In this document: one piece after another, positions 47,685 to 59,849 of the stretch | How the letters are laid out: every line of letters starts with the position of its first letter | Numbering within the stretch: the stretch's first letter is position 1 | Assembly: GCA_963932145.1 (NCBI GenBank) | Contig: OZ010593.1 | Coordinates: forward strand, 39,483,795 to 39,547,794 | DNA from: Acanthosepion lycidas | Lineage: Eukaryota > Mollusca > Cephalopoda > Sepiida > Sepiidae | Reading direction: 5' to 3' | DNA length: 64,000 nucleotides | Made by a program: the position numbers and the translations under genes | The notes under the pieces: generated by a model | Database searches by the model: none | Told to the model about the DNA's origin: nothing | Seen by the model: only the letters and a program-made list of their open reading frames with translations

Positions 47685-48680
47685 TTTCCCATTTTTGGAA
47701 AATTAACCACTTCCCATTTCGGGGGGGGGGTCTCCATCGTTCGTGAGGGAAGGTCGGAGGAGTGCTATCCTCCTAGACTCTTTCTCTCTCACATTGATAT
47801 CTCACACCAATCCCTTCAGTGGGCATTAACATCTTCTCTTTCTCATCCATTCACCTCTACCTATCACCATGCTACCATAAAACCAATGATCTCTCAGCAA
47901 TGCAGGTGTGGCTAAGCTGGCCTCCTTAAAATTATAATCTAGAATTTTTGTTTACAAAATTTTCCTTTCCCATTGGCCAAAATTCTTACAAACTCCCACA
48001 TTGCCAATTAAATTTATCATATCTTCTTTTCCTGGGCCACCCAAAAGTCACTTATCCAGCACTCTTACTGTCTCATTAATCACTGTCAAAGTTTGCCATC
48101 TGGTTCTTTACGCCAAGTTACTTTATCATGGAATCCTTGTCTTGTTAAGGAATTAAATTCTTTTATCTTGTCAAATCTCAATTCTCCACTATTTTCTGAA
48201 GATTGCCAAAAGTTTACAATTGCCACATTACCATTCGACGTCTTAGCGTCCGTTGGCTAAGTAAATGATAACAATCCTCTCACCTATATCGAGACAATGC
48301 CAAAATTTTATAATTGCCATATTGCTTCTCTTCGCCTGTATCCAAGAAAGATAAATTAAACAATATCTTGGAAAGATAATTAACATTGATTCTCACTGCC
48401 TGTCTCCAACCGAAATTTTTTACAACTAACACATGCTTTGGCCGATAATTCCATATTTGCCTTTCTATCTCCCTCGGCGACAACTTGACAGGACATGACC
48501 TCACATATGGCTTCTTCTGCAGGCTATTTTTGTAAACAAATTAAAATCTTTCTTTTAACATCGATCAGTCTATCTTTCATTATAGCTTTTTTTTTTAATC
48601 TGCTTTAAGAATGTCTATTTTCAGTTTTAATTTCTATGGTTAATTAGTTAGCCAATTACCATAGCTAAATAGTATTGCAT
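47685..48680. repeat. 1-kb dispersed repeat, copy B (inverted relative to A)
   Basis: Inverted partner of 34165-35205. It starts with tttttggaaaattaacca and ends near ctaaatagt at 48680. A run of ten G interrupts it near 47720. Confidence 0.75.
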
Positions 48681-49078
48681 AATGTTTAATGATCATAGAA
48701 TAAGAGAAATTTATAATCCAAATATCTCTTAAACAAACTGTTACTTACCCAATGATTCATATATATTTTATGAGAGATAAGATTAAGTTTTGATTTTTAT
48801 ATAGTAACAATGAAAAGTGCATAATAATATTGTGTTATCTAAATTTCTCAGATAAAGTATTGCCATTATTGTTTTTGCCTAGTGTTACTTGTTTTATTTT
48901 TTCTTTATATTTTATAATTGCTAAGTAAGAGAATGAGTAAGGTGCTCCAAAGGCTGAGATAATACTTAATTCTATATTTCTTTAAATAAACTTTTTAGAA
49001 TTTTAACTTGTTTCATTTCTCACAATAATTTTGCAAATAATCTTGTGATTATTTACACTATTTACATTGTTTGAACTG
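48681..49078. other. Non-coding stretch
   Basis: AT-rich; nothing recognised. Confidence 0.5.
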
Positions 49079-50150
49079 TTATCCTCATCTTTGTTGCCAT
49101 ATTCACAAGGTTTCAGCCCTTGTACACTCTGGCCTTCTTCAGGTGATTAGAATTTTGAACTGAAATTTTTATTTGGTCCACTGGAATAGATTATTCTAGT
49201 TCCACATGCCATGTTTCTTCTGGGTGTCTCAATATAGGTTATCTCCCTTTTACTCAACTCTCCAAGTTTTTGTTCACCTCAGGTAGTGAACTCACAACCC
49301 TTTGGGTCAAGTCACTGGGCTTTGAGGACATCAGTATATGAATTTTTGTATTCTTGTTTCTGATGTCTTCATTAGTCCTAAGTTTAGTATATAAATTTAC
49401 AAATTGTATAGTTTCAGTATTTACATAAAGTAAAAAAACTTTAGTTATAAATAATTATGGAGAAACTTTAATTTAAAAAATATGTGAACTTAAAATGTCT
49501 CAGTAATCGCTCTTAACCGGGGCTCATATTGCAATTTTCTTGTTATTATTTCTTTTCTTTAACACTTTGTAGTTCTGGTTCCCATATTGTATTCATTTCT
49601 ATGCTTGGCTGGCTTAGATTTTTGTGGTTTAGCATATGCACTAATTCCTTAAGTTTTCATACTTTCCAGTGATGTTCTCTATTATTTCAACCTCATCTTA
49701 CAGGGGGTGGTGATTTTCCCTTTCCCTCCATATATGGTCAGTTACACCTGATTTTTCTATTTCCTCTCATGTTATGGCTTTATGGTGTTCCTTCAGTGTT
49801 CTTAAAGGGACAGCCTGTTTCTCCTTTATATTTCTTACCACAGAGCCTTGGCAATCTAACAATTGGCTTGAGTGGAATACCATCTTTGTGAATTTTGGGT
49901 ATCTGCATATGCGAGGTAGTTAGTTGTAACATTGTGATAGTTGCCTGTATGTCTTACAGTAGGAAGTAGTCCTTGTTCTTTGTTATGTTTTCATTTTTCG
50001 ATCTTTCTTTCATTCAGCTACCATTTCTAATGAGGTCTTCCAGTTTTCCTGTATATTCCATTTTGTCCATCACTACAGTCACATTGGCCAGAGTGTAAAA
50101 TGGCCAAAATGTTGTGAATATGGCAACAAAGATGAGGACTACAGTCCGAA
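49079..50150 (-). mobile_element. Penelope-like element fragment, with inverted terminal pieces
   Basis: The minus strand reads the GIY-YIG block CGKKYKGETGCPLRTLKEHH and KAIT near 49850-49780, then DHIWRERENHHPL near 49740-49690, as in the copy at 25940-26110. The tail runs to 49079 (box of ccagagtgtacaagggctga and aaccttgtgaatatgg on the minus strand). The same tail box recurs on the + strand at about 50092-50145, so the fragment is bracketed by inverted tail copies, a known habit of Penelope elements. A 135-bp unrelated repeat (49360-49494) splits it. Confidence 0.83.
49360..49494. repeat. 131-bp repeat, copy B (inverted)
   Basis: Inverted partner of 45813-45943. It lies between the coding part and the tail of a Penelope fragment, so it was probably inserted there. 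Confidence 0.92.
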
Positions 50151-52177
50151 GAATATAAATAGAATAAATAATTACAATACCACATTTCAGAAATATAGAC
50201 AGATATTAATCTTGTATTATTTTAACTTTTAAAATAAAACTTACAATTTAAGGGATTTTTGTCAGAAATGAGTCAAGAGAAACTGATATCTTTATTTTTT
50301 CATATCCAAAGTTGAAGAAAAAAATAAAAATAAACTAAAAATTCCTTGAAATTTCTATGTTTCTGCTTTTAAATCTTCCATTCTAGATGTCTTGTCTAAA
50401 GAAAAAAAGTCAAGTAAGAGGAAATATTGACAAGTTCCTCAAAATTCTTTTGGGATTTTGCTTGGGTACATCTGAGAAGGAAAAATCTTTTTAAGCCCTA
50501 TAAAAGAGGAATGAAACGTGTCATTTTGTTCTTGTGAAACATTGCTTTCTGACAATGAGGACAAAAATAAAAGTTAGCCAGAAGAAGTGAATGCTTCCCC
50601 AACTACCTCATTATTCCTCTCAATATCCCATTCCAATTGCACCCACTACATACACAAAAAAATGACAATCTTTCAAACCACAGCAAAATGTATTTATCAT
50701 TAAACTGGTCTCTCTAGCTCATCTTACTCTGTAAACATCACAACTCTTCCACTTTCATAACCACTCCATCTTCCTGCATTGTTTCAAAAGGAAGCCTTCC
50801 TCAACTTCAAATTTGTGAAACCTGGTAAAAATGACATGATAAACTTGTGGAAGTTTGAGTGGGTTGAAAATTTGGCATTGTAAAAATATTCAACTCACCA
50901 TGAAAAAGAAAAGAAGATAAAGTGTAAAATCCAAAGTTTTTATACTACAGAAATTGAGGTGTTTTTACAAAAATTGTTTCTTTTTCTTTTATTTTTTAGT
51001 TCAATTCTTATGTTTTCATACAACAGGAAATAGACAGGAAGATTTCTTTATACCTCCTCTTACTACTCAGACTGTTACTCCAACTGCTACTCAAACTACT
51101 TGATATGTTATCTAGTGCATGGATGTTGTCATAGACACATAAATACACACAAATATTTACTGAAAAATGCATAACTCTGTTTGAATGTGTTAGTTGATGA
51201 GCATAAATTTTCTAATAACTATAGATGCTTAAAAGTTGAAACATTAACAGATTAATAATTTGATAGATGTGTACTTTTATCTTTCTTCATAAATTATAAG
51301 TTAGTTAAATTTTATTTTAAGTTGGTATCCACACATCAGGGATATTGTATTTTATTAATAATTTTCAATAAAAGGAGATTTTTATTTTGTCAGAAATTGA
51401 TTAATCAATAGAATATGTTCTAATAATCTGTCTGCTATAATTTGAGACTAATTTGAGCAAATTTTACCAAATCTTGATTTATGTAGATTTTTAAAGTTTT
51501 TGTTCACAAACATGACAGACTGTACAAATTTTCCATGAGCATAAAAATTGTTGGGAGAAATGTCACTTCTGGAATTGGACTGCAATAATCCAACTCTGGA
51601 AAAACTTAAACAAAAAATAATTTTGTTCAGGGAGGAATATTCTAACTAAGGTTTTGTTATGCCGAGCATATGGTTGCAAGGAAAAAGCAAACAAGGATTA
51701 TTGATCAAATGGGAAGAATATATTGTGTAAAAATTGTTAATATGAAGTTCTTTAGTTACTGTTGCTAAGAGAAGTGATTAGGTGTGAGGATGTTGTTTGT
51801 AGGGGCAGGAGTTGATCGATTTCTTGGGTTGGTTGGCTGTGATCACAGTTGGTGTCATGACAGTGGCCTAGGGTGAATTAGTGAAGCCAAGTTGAGTGTT
51901 GTTGGTGGGGTTGTCATACACCCTTCTTCAGGGTTGAAATTAACATGATGAGATGTTGATGGGTTTGCAGTCATGTGATAAGGCCAAGTTGTTGAAACTG
52001 AATTGCTTGTTACCGGTGGGGATGATTTGTGGTAAGGCCCAGTAAGGTGCATTGGCAGATTGATTTGTTGATGTCATAGTGAAAGGTTGATTCATGGTAA
52101 GGACTAGTAAGGCACATTGGTGGATTGGTTGACTGATGTTACAGTGGTCGTGATGAGAGAGGCCTGGAGTGGATAGC
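50151..52177. other. Non-coding stretch
   Basis: AT-rich until about 51770, then GT-rich on the + strand (51780-52175), with an imperfect tandem duplication of about 66 bases at 52030-52160. No gene supported. Confidence 0.5.
52030..52160. repeat. Imperfect tandem repeat, about 66-bp unit, 2 copies
   Basis: Both copies hold ggtaagg, agtaaggcgcattgg-like, gattg.tt..tgatgt and agtg..gg..gat blocks in order. The GT-rich strand makes a minus-strand reading of 65 codons that is not a recognisable protein. Confidence 0.6.
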
Positions 52178-52370
52178 TGTTATGGTGAAACACACCTATT
52201 CTATAGTTAATAGACTCTCCCACCTAATATAAGTAGGAGTAGTAAGAGAAACCGGGGTCAGTCGATGTCAGACGACTATAGTCGGCAGTTAATTGAATAC
52301 GAAAGCAGTCAGTGACCACAACAAGATTACTCTACGTAATACCTATTATATCAAGTTCCTAACTCATGTG
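52178..52370 (+). repeat. Possible solo LTR
   Basis: Starts tgttatggtgaaacacacc, has a TATA-like aatataagtagg, is more GC- and CpG-rich than the flanks, and ends near ttcctaac. This fits a Ty3/gypsy-type LTR of about 190 bases, but no partner or clear target duplication was found. Confidence 0.35.
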
Positions 52371-52499
52371 ATATTTGTCAGGTAAATTTTACAGATATGT
52401 CCTTGTAAAAAAGATTAGTTAAATTTCTAGTTGTCAATAAAGCTGTCAGGCTGTCAAAAAAAGCTTTCAACACCTCATAAAAACACCAACCTCTGTGTT

Positions 52500-52675
52500 A
52501 AGAAATTTAAAAAAAAAATAAAACTCATTCCAATCAATTTAGTTTTGAAATACAGCAACATATTTTGCTTATCGCAAATATATTTAATCTATTAGCTTGA
52601 AATTAAAACTAAAATGCAAGCTTCAAGAAATAATTTTTATTTTTGAAAATTCATTTTAAACCTTAGGTATCGCAT
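52500..52675 (+). repeat. Dispersed direct repeat, copy B
   Basis: Partner of 32600-32770 in the same orientation, about 20 kb away. Confidence 0.65.
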
Positions 52676-54387
52676 TTCTTTGGAAGTACCTACATATATA
52701 TTATTATTATTCTCCAACCCTACAAATAAATGGACTGGTCCACTATCATTACAGTAAGGTATAAATATGAATATTCAAATTATGCAATGATCAGTCTTCA
52801 ATCAGCACCTGATGATTGCACTGTGCATGAAACTCAGTTTTGTGCTACCCGGGAAGAAAAAAATGTATATTATTGATATAAATCAGAGTTCTATTATTAT
52901 ACATCGAGCACTATTTTATTAGCACCAGCAATCAATGTGTGACATTTTATATATAAATATATATGTATGTATGCTGAAATACAAAAATAATTATCTGGCC
53001 TTACATATAAAGTGTTATATAACAACAGGCCAATGAGTGGGAAAATAAAGTCAGCCAAAGGTATGCAGTTTCTGACTGACAGGCACCTCAATGGATATCC
53101 CTTTCCTTATTTCTCAAGGCTCAACATAGCAATTTCTGGTAAAACACAGTGACAATCATATAAGAGACTTTCATTTCTTTGTAGCATTTCATTCCCAGCA
53201 ACAAAAATGATGAAAAAAATACTTATTAAAAATTAACAATAAAATTAATTCATCTAAGAAATTCAAAATTTTACCAGTGAAAATTTTATGAATGTAAGTT
53301 TTGAATGTAGAAAAAAATTTACTAAATTTGTAATAAATTTTTAAAAAATGGTAAATGTTTTCTAATTTCTTTTGTAGAGTTTGGAATTGTATACTTTCAA
53401 AACGCAAATGAGTAAAAACCACATATAAATGAGATCCAGAGATTATAGTGGTAATAAGTTGCAGTCACAATTAAAGTAAATAAAGTTACTTGAAGTAATA
53501 AAAATGTCAGATTAAGAATAAAATCTATTAATTCAGTACTAAATAAACTTCGAGTAGTTGTGGTATCATTTAAAATATTTAAGTTTTTGCATGTGAAGAG
53601 GTAAGTTGATTTTCTACGGATGCAGTCTTTCTTAGTAAACAGTTAAATAATAATTTGAAATGGACATGGTTTTGATATAGATAAATTTTAATAAATGACA
53701 ATATTCACTTACAGAAGAAAAAGAAATTCAAGCATGTTGCTTTAAAGATGTTGGTATGAGATGTTTCAGTCTCAGTCAGAGTCTTTTGATCTCTAGCGTC
53801 TTCATATCCTTCTTTCAAGTAAGAGATTCACTTAGTGTAGATTTGTGTAAATGAGCAATATTTATTTTTGTAATTGAAAAAAAAAAAACATTAGAAAAAA
53901 AATGTGGAACAAGGCAAAAGATAGGGAGAAATAATGAGAGATGCTGGTCTTTACTATCCTGACATTAATTTAACCAGTTACATTCATTGACCCAAACAAT
54001 TTTTTCAGTATAATTTTGCATTTATTCAAAATCTTTCATAAAACAAAAACTTCATACCCATATTTACAATACATATGGTAAAACAAATTTGTTGGTAAAA
54101 CAAATATCTTGTGAAAAGATGTGATATCCCACCCAATCTAATATAGCAAAACAAAAAAAAAACTATTAACTAATGTGAAAATTATATGAAGAAAATTGGG
54201 TGTCAAAGGCCATAAAGAGCCACACTCCAAGCTCATTGATCAAGTATTTTCTCACTGCTCTGTTAACATATATCTTTCTTGACAATGGTCAGGTGGTGGA
54301 AAATCCAGTCTTCACTCAAGAGAATTCTATGTTATAAATCATTGGTCAATCCTTCAAACAAATGCTTATTGTAAAGCTTTAAACTCA
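52676..54387. other. Non-coding stretch
   Basis: AT-rich; nothing recognised. Confidence 0.5.
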
Positions 54388-54513
54388 TTTATCTTCAAGC
54401 TAAAAACACTGAAATTAATAAAAATAGATATACTGAAACTGGCAAAAATGATTTTCTAGAATTGGTCCTCCTACATTTCCTCTTCTAATGGTGATTTGAA
54501 GCCTGAATTTATT
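54388..54513. repeat. 126-bp repeat, copy A
   Basis: Reverse complement of 56639-56764 with about three differences and sharp ends (tttatcttcaagc to gcctgaatttatt). Confidence 0.92.
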
Positions 54514-56638
54514 TATAAGCCTCTGCTATAGCCAATATTCCTGGAACACTCCATATCCTATCATTTCTTGAAAGTGGTATTATATAAAAGTTCCATCTAA
54601 AGCCAAATGTTGAAATTAATATTAGCTCAAGCCCCAGAGAGTCATCTCTCCAGACAGTATCTCTTATTTGGGAAGTGGCTTGGGTCATTACCTGGTGCCT
54701 GAGGCATCCCCAAAGGGGGGAGTGCCCTGCCCAGGGGGCTTGAACAATTTTTGCATAGCATTTCCCAAATCCCATATTAAACTCCAACCTTGTGTCACAT
54801 TCTGTTGTAACATGGACATACAAATAAATACATAACTAGATTTTGAAAATTACATTTCAAATTTTTATGCCAAAGTTAAGCTTAAACAAATATCCAATTA
54901 ATTTTAATTTTATTTTTTTATAAAATGTATCTAGTTTCATTTTTTTGAATGAAAAAGTAAATAAATTTTGAGTTTAATCCCCAAATCCCAAGAATTAGAG
55001 AAAATATTGCTAGCCACAAATCTAAATGAAATGAATGACCATTAAAAGGAAAACTGGACACTTTAAAAAATATTATTTTTCATTTTTTATTTAGTGTGAA
55101 ATTTGAAAAATTCAGAATAGTTTATATATTTATTTTTCTATTTTATAATATGAATTCTGCTTAATGATTTTTTTAAAAAAAATGCACAAAAACAGCTGAG
55201 GAAAACGGATTCGAGGGTGACAGTTTGGACAAAATACAATGAATAATATTCATATGGTGTAAAAATGAATCTTTAAAGAAAATATAAGAAAAAGATTTAA
55301 ACTGTGTAATATCCATTGATAAAACTGGTCTGATTTAAAATGAGATTTAACTGGTGTTGTTTATTCACTTGGTAGGCAATACAAATTTTGATGCATTGGA
55401 CCCAACGAGTTTGCATGAAAATGAATGCTAAATACCCCCTTTTTGATTTTTCATGCACCTTGAGTTGTATGGGCACAGAGATATGAAACCAATTGATTTA
55501 TGAGATACTGTTGTACAAGGATATACAATTTTCATTTTTTTAAGTCTTGAATTTCTACAGTATTTTATTCACTAAATTTTTCAACTTAGAAAGTTTTGTG
55601 AAAAACAACTTCAAATCTATCATAAAGGCACCAAAGATGGGACTCTTTTGATGTATGTAAGGAGACACAACTTGAAGCCTAAGTTTTATAAACACTGCTA
55701 CGAAATTGTCAACTTCGAAAATGTGGAAAAATGCATCGGCTGTCACTGAAATTGTGATGTAATTGAAAGAGACATGGAATAAAAACTAATCATCACACAT
55801 GAGAATTATATCTTTATAAAGTGAAAAGATTATATTTTGTTTATATACTAATTTTATCAAAATGGCTTCAAAATTAAATGAGATATCAGCAGTTGAAATG
55901 GAAGGAAATGTCAATATTTTGATACGTTTCTGCACTGTGAAGTAGGCCAGCTTGGGATAACCTACTAGAACTAAAATAAAATTCATAGATATATTTTATT
56001 TTTAAGTAAATGTTTTTTCCAGATCTTTTAATAAAATATGAGAATAATCAAGAAAGATAACAAGCAGAATTACTTTAAAATATTGTTGTTTCATTTGTAA
56101 TCAGAAGTTATAAACATGTTATAATTTTTATTATATTTGTGAAATAAGTGATGTAGAATAGATTGAAAGATTTGATAAGAGTGAGAATATTACCTTAACA
56201 TTCACTCAAAGAAAGGAATCTTGTAATTTTAAACCAACATGAAATATTCTGTTTACTTTCTTTTTGAGTATTTGAGGTTACTTAGAAAATGCCTCCTAAT
56301 TTTGAACATAAAGGTGTTGACCTAGACTTGAATAAAAAAAGAAAGATATATACAAAAATTAAGTTTACAGTCCCTAACTCTCGTGATTAAGGTCATTCTG
56401 TACAATACAAGAATCTATCATATAATTCAAATATTGCAAAAATATTCATGACAAATGGCAAACACTAGAACAGCTGTAATTAATTAAAATATTACCAGAA
56501 AATAAAGAAGGAGTAAAATCAATTTATGGAGGTACTTAGAGATTTTTATGGAAATGGATTATTCATCTAAACAAAATTTACTATGTTGTATTCTTGTTCT
56601 GTTGTCTATACATATTTTAAATTAAAATATTTTCAAAG
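54514..56638. other. Non-coding stretch
   Basis: A GC-richer patch at 54610-54760 gives a minus-strand reading of about 100 codons (54509-54823) that I do not recognise; it looks like repeat sequence. The rest is AT-rich. Confidence 0.5.
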
Positions 56639-56764
56639 AATAAATTCAGGCTTCAAATCACCATTAGAAGAGGAAATGCAGGAGGACCATTTCCAGAAAA
56701 TCATTTTTGCCAGTTTCAGTATATCTATTTTTATTAATTTCAGTGTTTTTAGCTTGAAGATAAA
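56639..56764. repeat. 126-bp repeat, copy B (inverted)
   Basis: Inverted partner of 54388-54513, 2.1 kb away. Confidence 0.92.
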
Positions 56765-57452
56765 AATATTCACTAGAATAAAAAATATTTGACATTATAC
56801 AAAATAAAAAATATAAAAAAATCATTCTTTTTGAAATAGAAAGAAGCAAATATGTATTCAAAAATATAGTAGAAATTGAAAGCTATGGATCCTAATAAGC
56901 AATTTGTATATAATAATTAGAGACCTATACAAAACAATAAAAACATGCTTTATTGACAATATAAAGGGTAAAAATGATCAAAAATATTATTGAAAGCAAA
57001 AAATATAAACATCTTTTCTAGAATACTAATAAAACAATATTAACTTGTTATAACTTTTATTATGTGTAATGTGTTGATGATTGTGGTCAATCTTACGTGA
57101 AAGTTGGATGAAACAACCAATTACTAAAAAAAAAAGATCAGTTGGTTGCTGCTATTTTGGATTAGCAACCAATTGTAATTTCTTACCATGTCACTTGATA
57201 ATCATGGAATGTATCACTTCAAACCGAGATCAATTTGATAAAATGTATTTTGTTTTCTAAAACAAAATGGAGAAGGCAATTATGTGAAGTTGAATTGAGT
57301 TTGGTGAGTTTGAGCTTGTTGCAGAAATCTTTTTAAGTGTGAAAATTTAATTTTTGGAAGAATCAAGTATTTAAGAGATCTAATATTTAAATATTTAAAA
57401 AAATATTTAAATATTTTGGTTGCAGTAATTCCTTGATCTAGAAAAAAGTTGT
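56765..57452. other. Non-coding stretch, possible minor exon
   Basis: AT-rich. On the minus strand an acceptor-like tttcttcttcacag ends at 57477-57478. An open frame follows (STQYFSVNNFFLDQGITATK and onward to about 57280), so an alternative exon here cannot be excluded. Confidence 0.35.
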
Positions 57453-57916
57453 TTACACTAAAGTATTGTGTGGACTCTGTGAAGAAGAAATATGGCAATT
57501 ACTGTTTGTGGAGGGAATATATTCCAGGCATGACATGACATTCCATGGTTCATTAGGTGGATGAGTAAGCAAAGTGGTCAGCTCTGTCCAGTGGACAGTT
57601 GGTGTTGTCAAAGAGATTTGTTTTGTAATGTTAGTAGGGCAATTGATTTGAGTTTTCAAAGGATTACATCCAGGAGAACAAATAGGCAACAGAAGTGGTT
57701 GTCTACTTTGTGGAGTGAGGAATGGACAATATCCAGAATTTAGTAGTGATTCATCCTGAGTTGAATTATTACAACACAATAAATTTGTTGCTTGCTCAGA
57801 TATTTCAATTAAAAATGAAGTTGATTCCAAGAAGCTTGTGACATTGAATTTTGATAGTCCTTTAAAATTTGTGGCCTCTTTCAGAGACTTGTGATGGGTT
57901 TTATGCACTTGGAGTG
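57453..57916 (-). CDS. Exon of an unrecognised minus-strand gene
   Basis: An acceptor (aatttatttatatttcag) precedes 57916. The exon begins with two bases (CA) and then LQVHKTHHKSLKEATNFKGL, SKFNVTSFLESTSFLIEISE, followed by a Ser/Thr/Pro-rich region (FLTPQSRQPLLLPICSPGCN, ISLTTPTVHWTELTTLLTHP), ending HNTLV and TAA at 57453. The opening phase exactly completes the codon left by the exon at 61113-61310 (G plus CA gives Ala). About 154 codons are open without repeats or transposon motifs. The Ser/Pro-rich part looks disordered. Either this is the last exon, or an internal donor links it to a later one such as 42732-42971. Family unknown. Confidence 0.5.
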
Positions 57917-59178
57917 CTGAAATATAAATAAATTAAAAAATTGGCTGTTTTGTAAGAAAAAAGAACAGAATATAAAATTGTCATCAAGGTATTAGACATT
58001 ATTGTAGTAAATTATTTAATATGAATTTTGATCATGTTATCAAGTGGTGTAACAGAAATAGATTTATTGCACTTGTCTTAATAGATGAACATATTTTCAC
58101 CAAAGCAAAATTACTCATAAAAAAACGTGTGTTTGTGAAAATGAGAGAAAACATCAAGAAATAAATCTGTTCATATGGTATATATACTGATGATAACAAA
58201 ACAAGTACAGTTATTTAAACCAGAATAGATGAAGTAAGGAATTGTTTATTTTTAGTTTATAAAACAAAAAAAGAAATTATATTTATCTCAGTGTTTACAG
58301 AATATTCAACAGTGTCCTTCTAGGTTTACACACGATGATAGTTTTTTTGTTGTTGTTTTAATGTGATCTTTTTGTCCAATATGTGTCTTCTTTGTGTTTT
58401 CACACACTGCGTCTTCTATTGAAACTTATTTTACCTAATTCTGGAGCTACTCCCCTATATTGCAACTGAACTGAACCCTGTCTAAGTATTTTGCCCATGA
58501 CTCTCAGTTTTGAGATTATCACTTTTTTAGGGTTTATATACATACATACATGATGGCTGCAACTTGATTTTGAGTAATGCCTGAGCTTTTTTTTTTTTTT
58601 TTATAGCAATTTTGGATTCCTCAGGCCCAAAAGCTTTTCTGAGCCAATTTCTAGGAGTAGGGAAGCTCTAGAACTAATTTTACAGACAAAAATTGATTAC
58701 AAAAGGTTGCAATTTTTTGCGTGACCCCAAAACTGTGGAAAAGTAAAAATTGATGTAAATTGGCCAATTTTTGGAATTAGAATCTCAAATTTTGGAGATT
58801 GTCTTACTTTAACATAGTAAACACATGGACAAAGTTTAGAAAAATTGAATAGGTAAGGGTGAAATTTTTTTTTCTGGATGATTTGACATGGAATTGTCTG
58901 CAGGTATTATTATATAATATTATTATGATTTTTCTTTCTCCTAAAAATGTCTTAACCCTTTGAACCCTGCGTTCATGAAGAATTTTAACCCTTCTGCCTG
59001 AGCATCTGAGTCAAAATTTACAAATAATTGGTATGTAATATTTCATGGTAGATATAAAATAGTTACAAGTGTTTAGCCTCTGTTCAAATGGTGGCTGGGC
59101 ATTACGTCATTTTTCTCTATCACCGATAAAGCAGTGGTCAGGACTCAATGGATTAATAAAGACTAGGAAGTCTTTTGC

Positions 59179-59238
59179 TAGTAAGCTTACAGTGCACCCA
59201 GATAAAAACCCAAGTATTTCTACATCTCTCTATGTGTT

Positions 59239-59295
<57 letters not shown>

Positions 59296-59747
59296 TCGCA
59301 TGGCTGAGTGGTTTGCTTTTGCTTTCTGAACATGAGTTCAAATCTTATCATGGTTGATTTGTCGGGAAGCCAACTTCCTGATGTTATCAATCTCAGCGTG
59401 CAGCACACCTCTAAAGTGCCTGAAAACCACACTACAGTTGACCCAAGCCTCGTGAGTGAAATTGGGTAGACGGAACTCTTGTGGACCATTGATAGCTGTG
59501 CTAGCACGAAGCCACAAGTCATTGTGGCCAAGGGCTTGAGCGTGCTGGCATTGTTCAACTTGTTGATCACACAAGATAACATGCTCTCAGAAGCTGTAAC
59601 TAAAACCTGATCAGCATAGTTACAGTATAAACCACTGGTGAGCTATGTGGGTGTTGAGCAAACACAAAACGTGCCTAAGCAAGGGTCTGCAATAGAGAGT
59701 GGCTAGCCACCCTAGTAGACAGGTATCCCCAAATATGAGTGGCCAGC

Positions 59748-59783
<36 letters not shown>

Positions 59784-59833
59784 AACACAGAAATACTTGT
59801 TTGGTATCCGGATACACTGTAAGCTTACTAGGA
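59179..59833. repeat. Inverted flanks around a TA-framed SINE
   Basis: 59179-59246 (ctagtaagcttacagtg to gtgttcc) is an imperfect reverse complement of 59775-59833 (ggaacac to cactgtaagcttactag). TA runs lie just inside each arm (59240-59293 and 59752-59780). Confidence 0.82.
59294..59750 (+). mobile_element. tRNA-derived SINE
   Basis: Head with a perfect Pol III A box, tggctgagtgg (59301-59311), and a B box, agttcaaatct (59335-59345), at tRNA-like spacing. It is followed by a tRNA-unrelated body rich in CpG remnants (ttgtcgggaagccaacttcc onward) to about 59750. The spacing and body show a SINE, not a working tRNA. The CpG-rich body suggests a younger copy than the one at 28730-28960. Confidence 0.78.
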
Positions 59834-59849
59834 GTGAGAGACTTACACT

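Noticed and set aside
51855-52052. Thr/Pro/Ser-rich minus-strand peptide
   Set aside because: Comes from a GT-rich imperfect repeat; composition explains the open frame.
54509-54823. 104-codon minus-strand gene
   Set aside because: Begins in a repeat copy, has no recognisable motif and no good splice sites; likely repeat-derived.
59294-59366. Functional tRNA gene
   Set aside because: A and B boxes are good, but the arms do not pair into a cloverleaf and a long SINE body follows.
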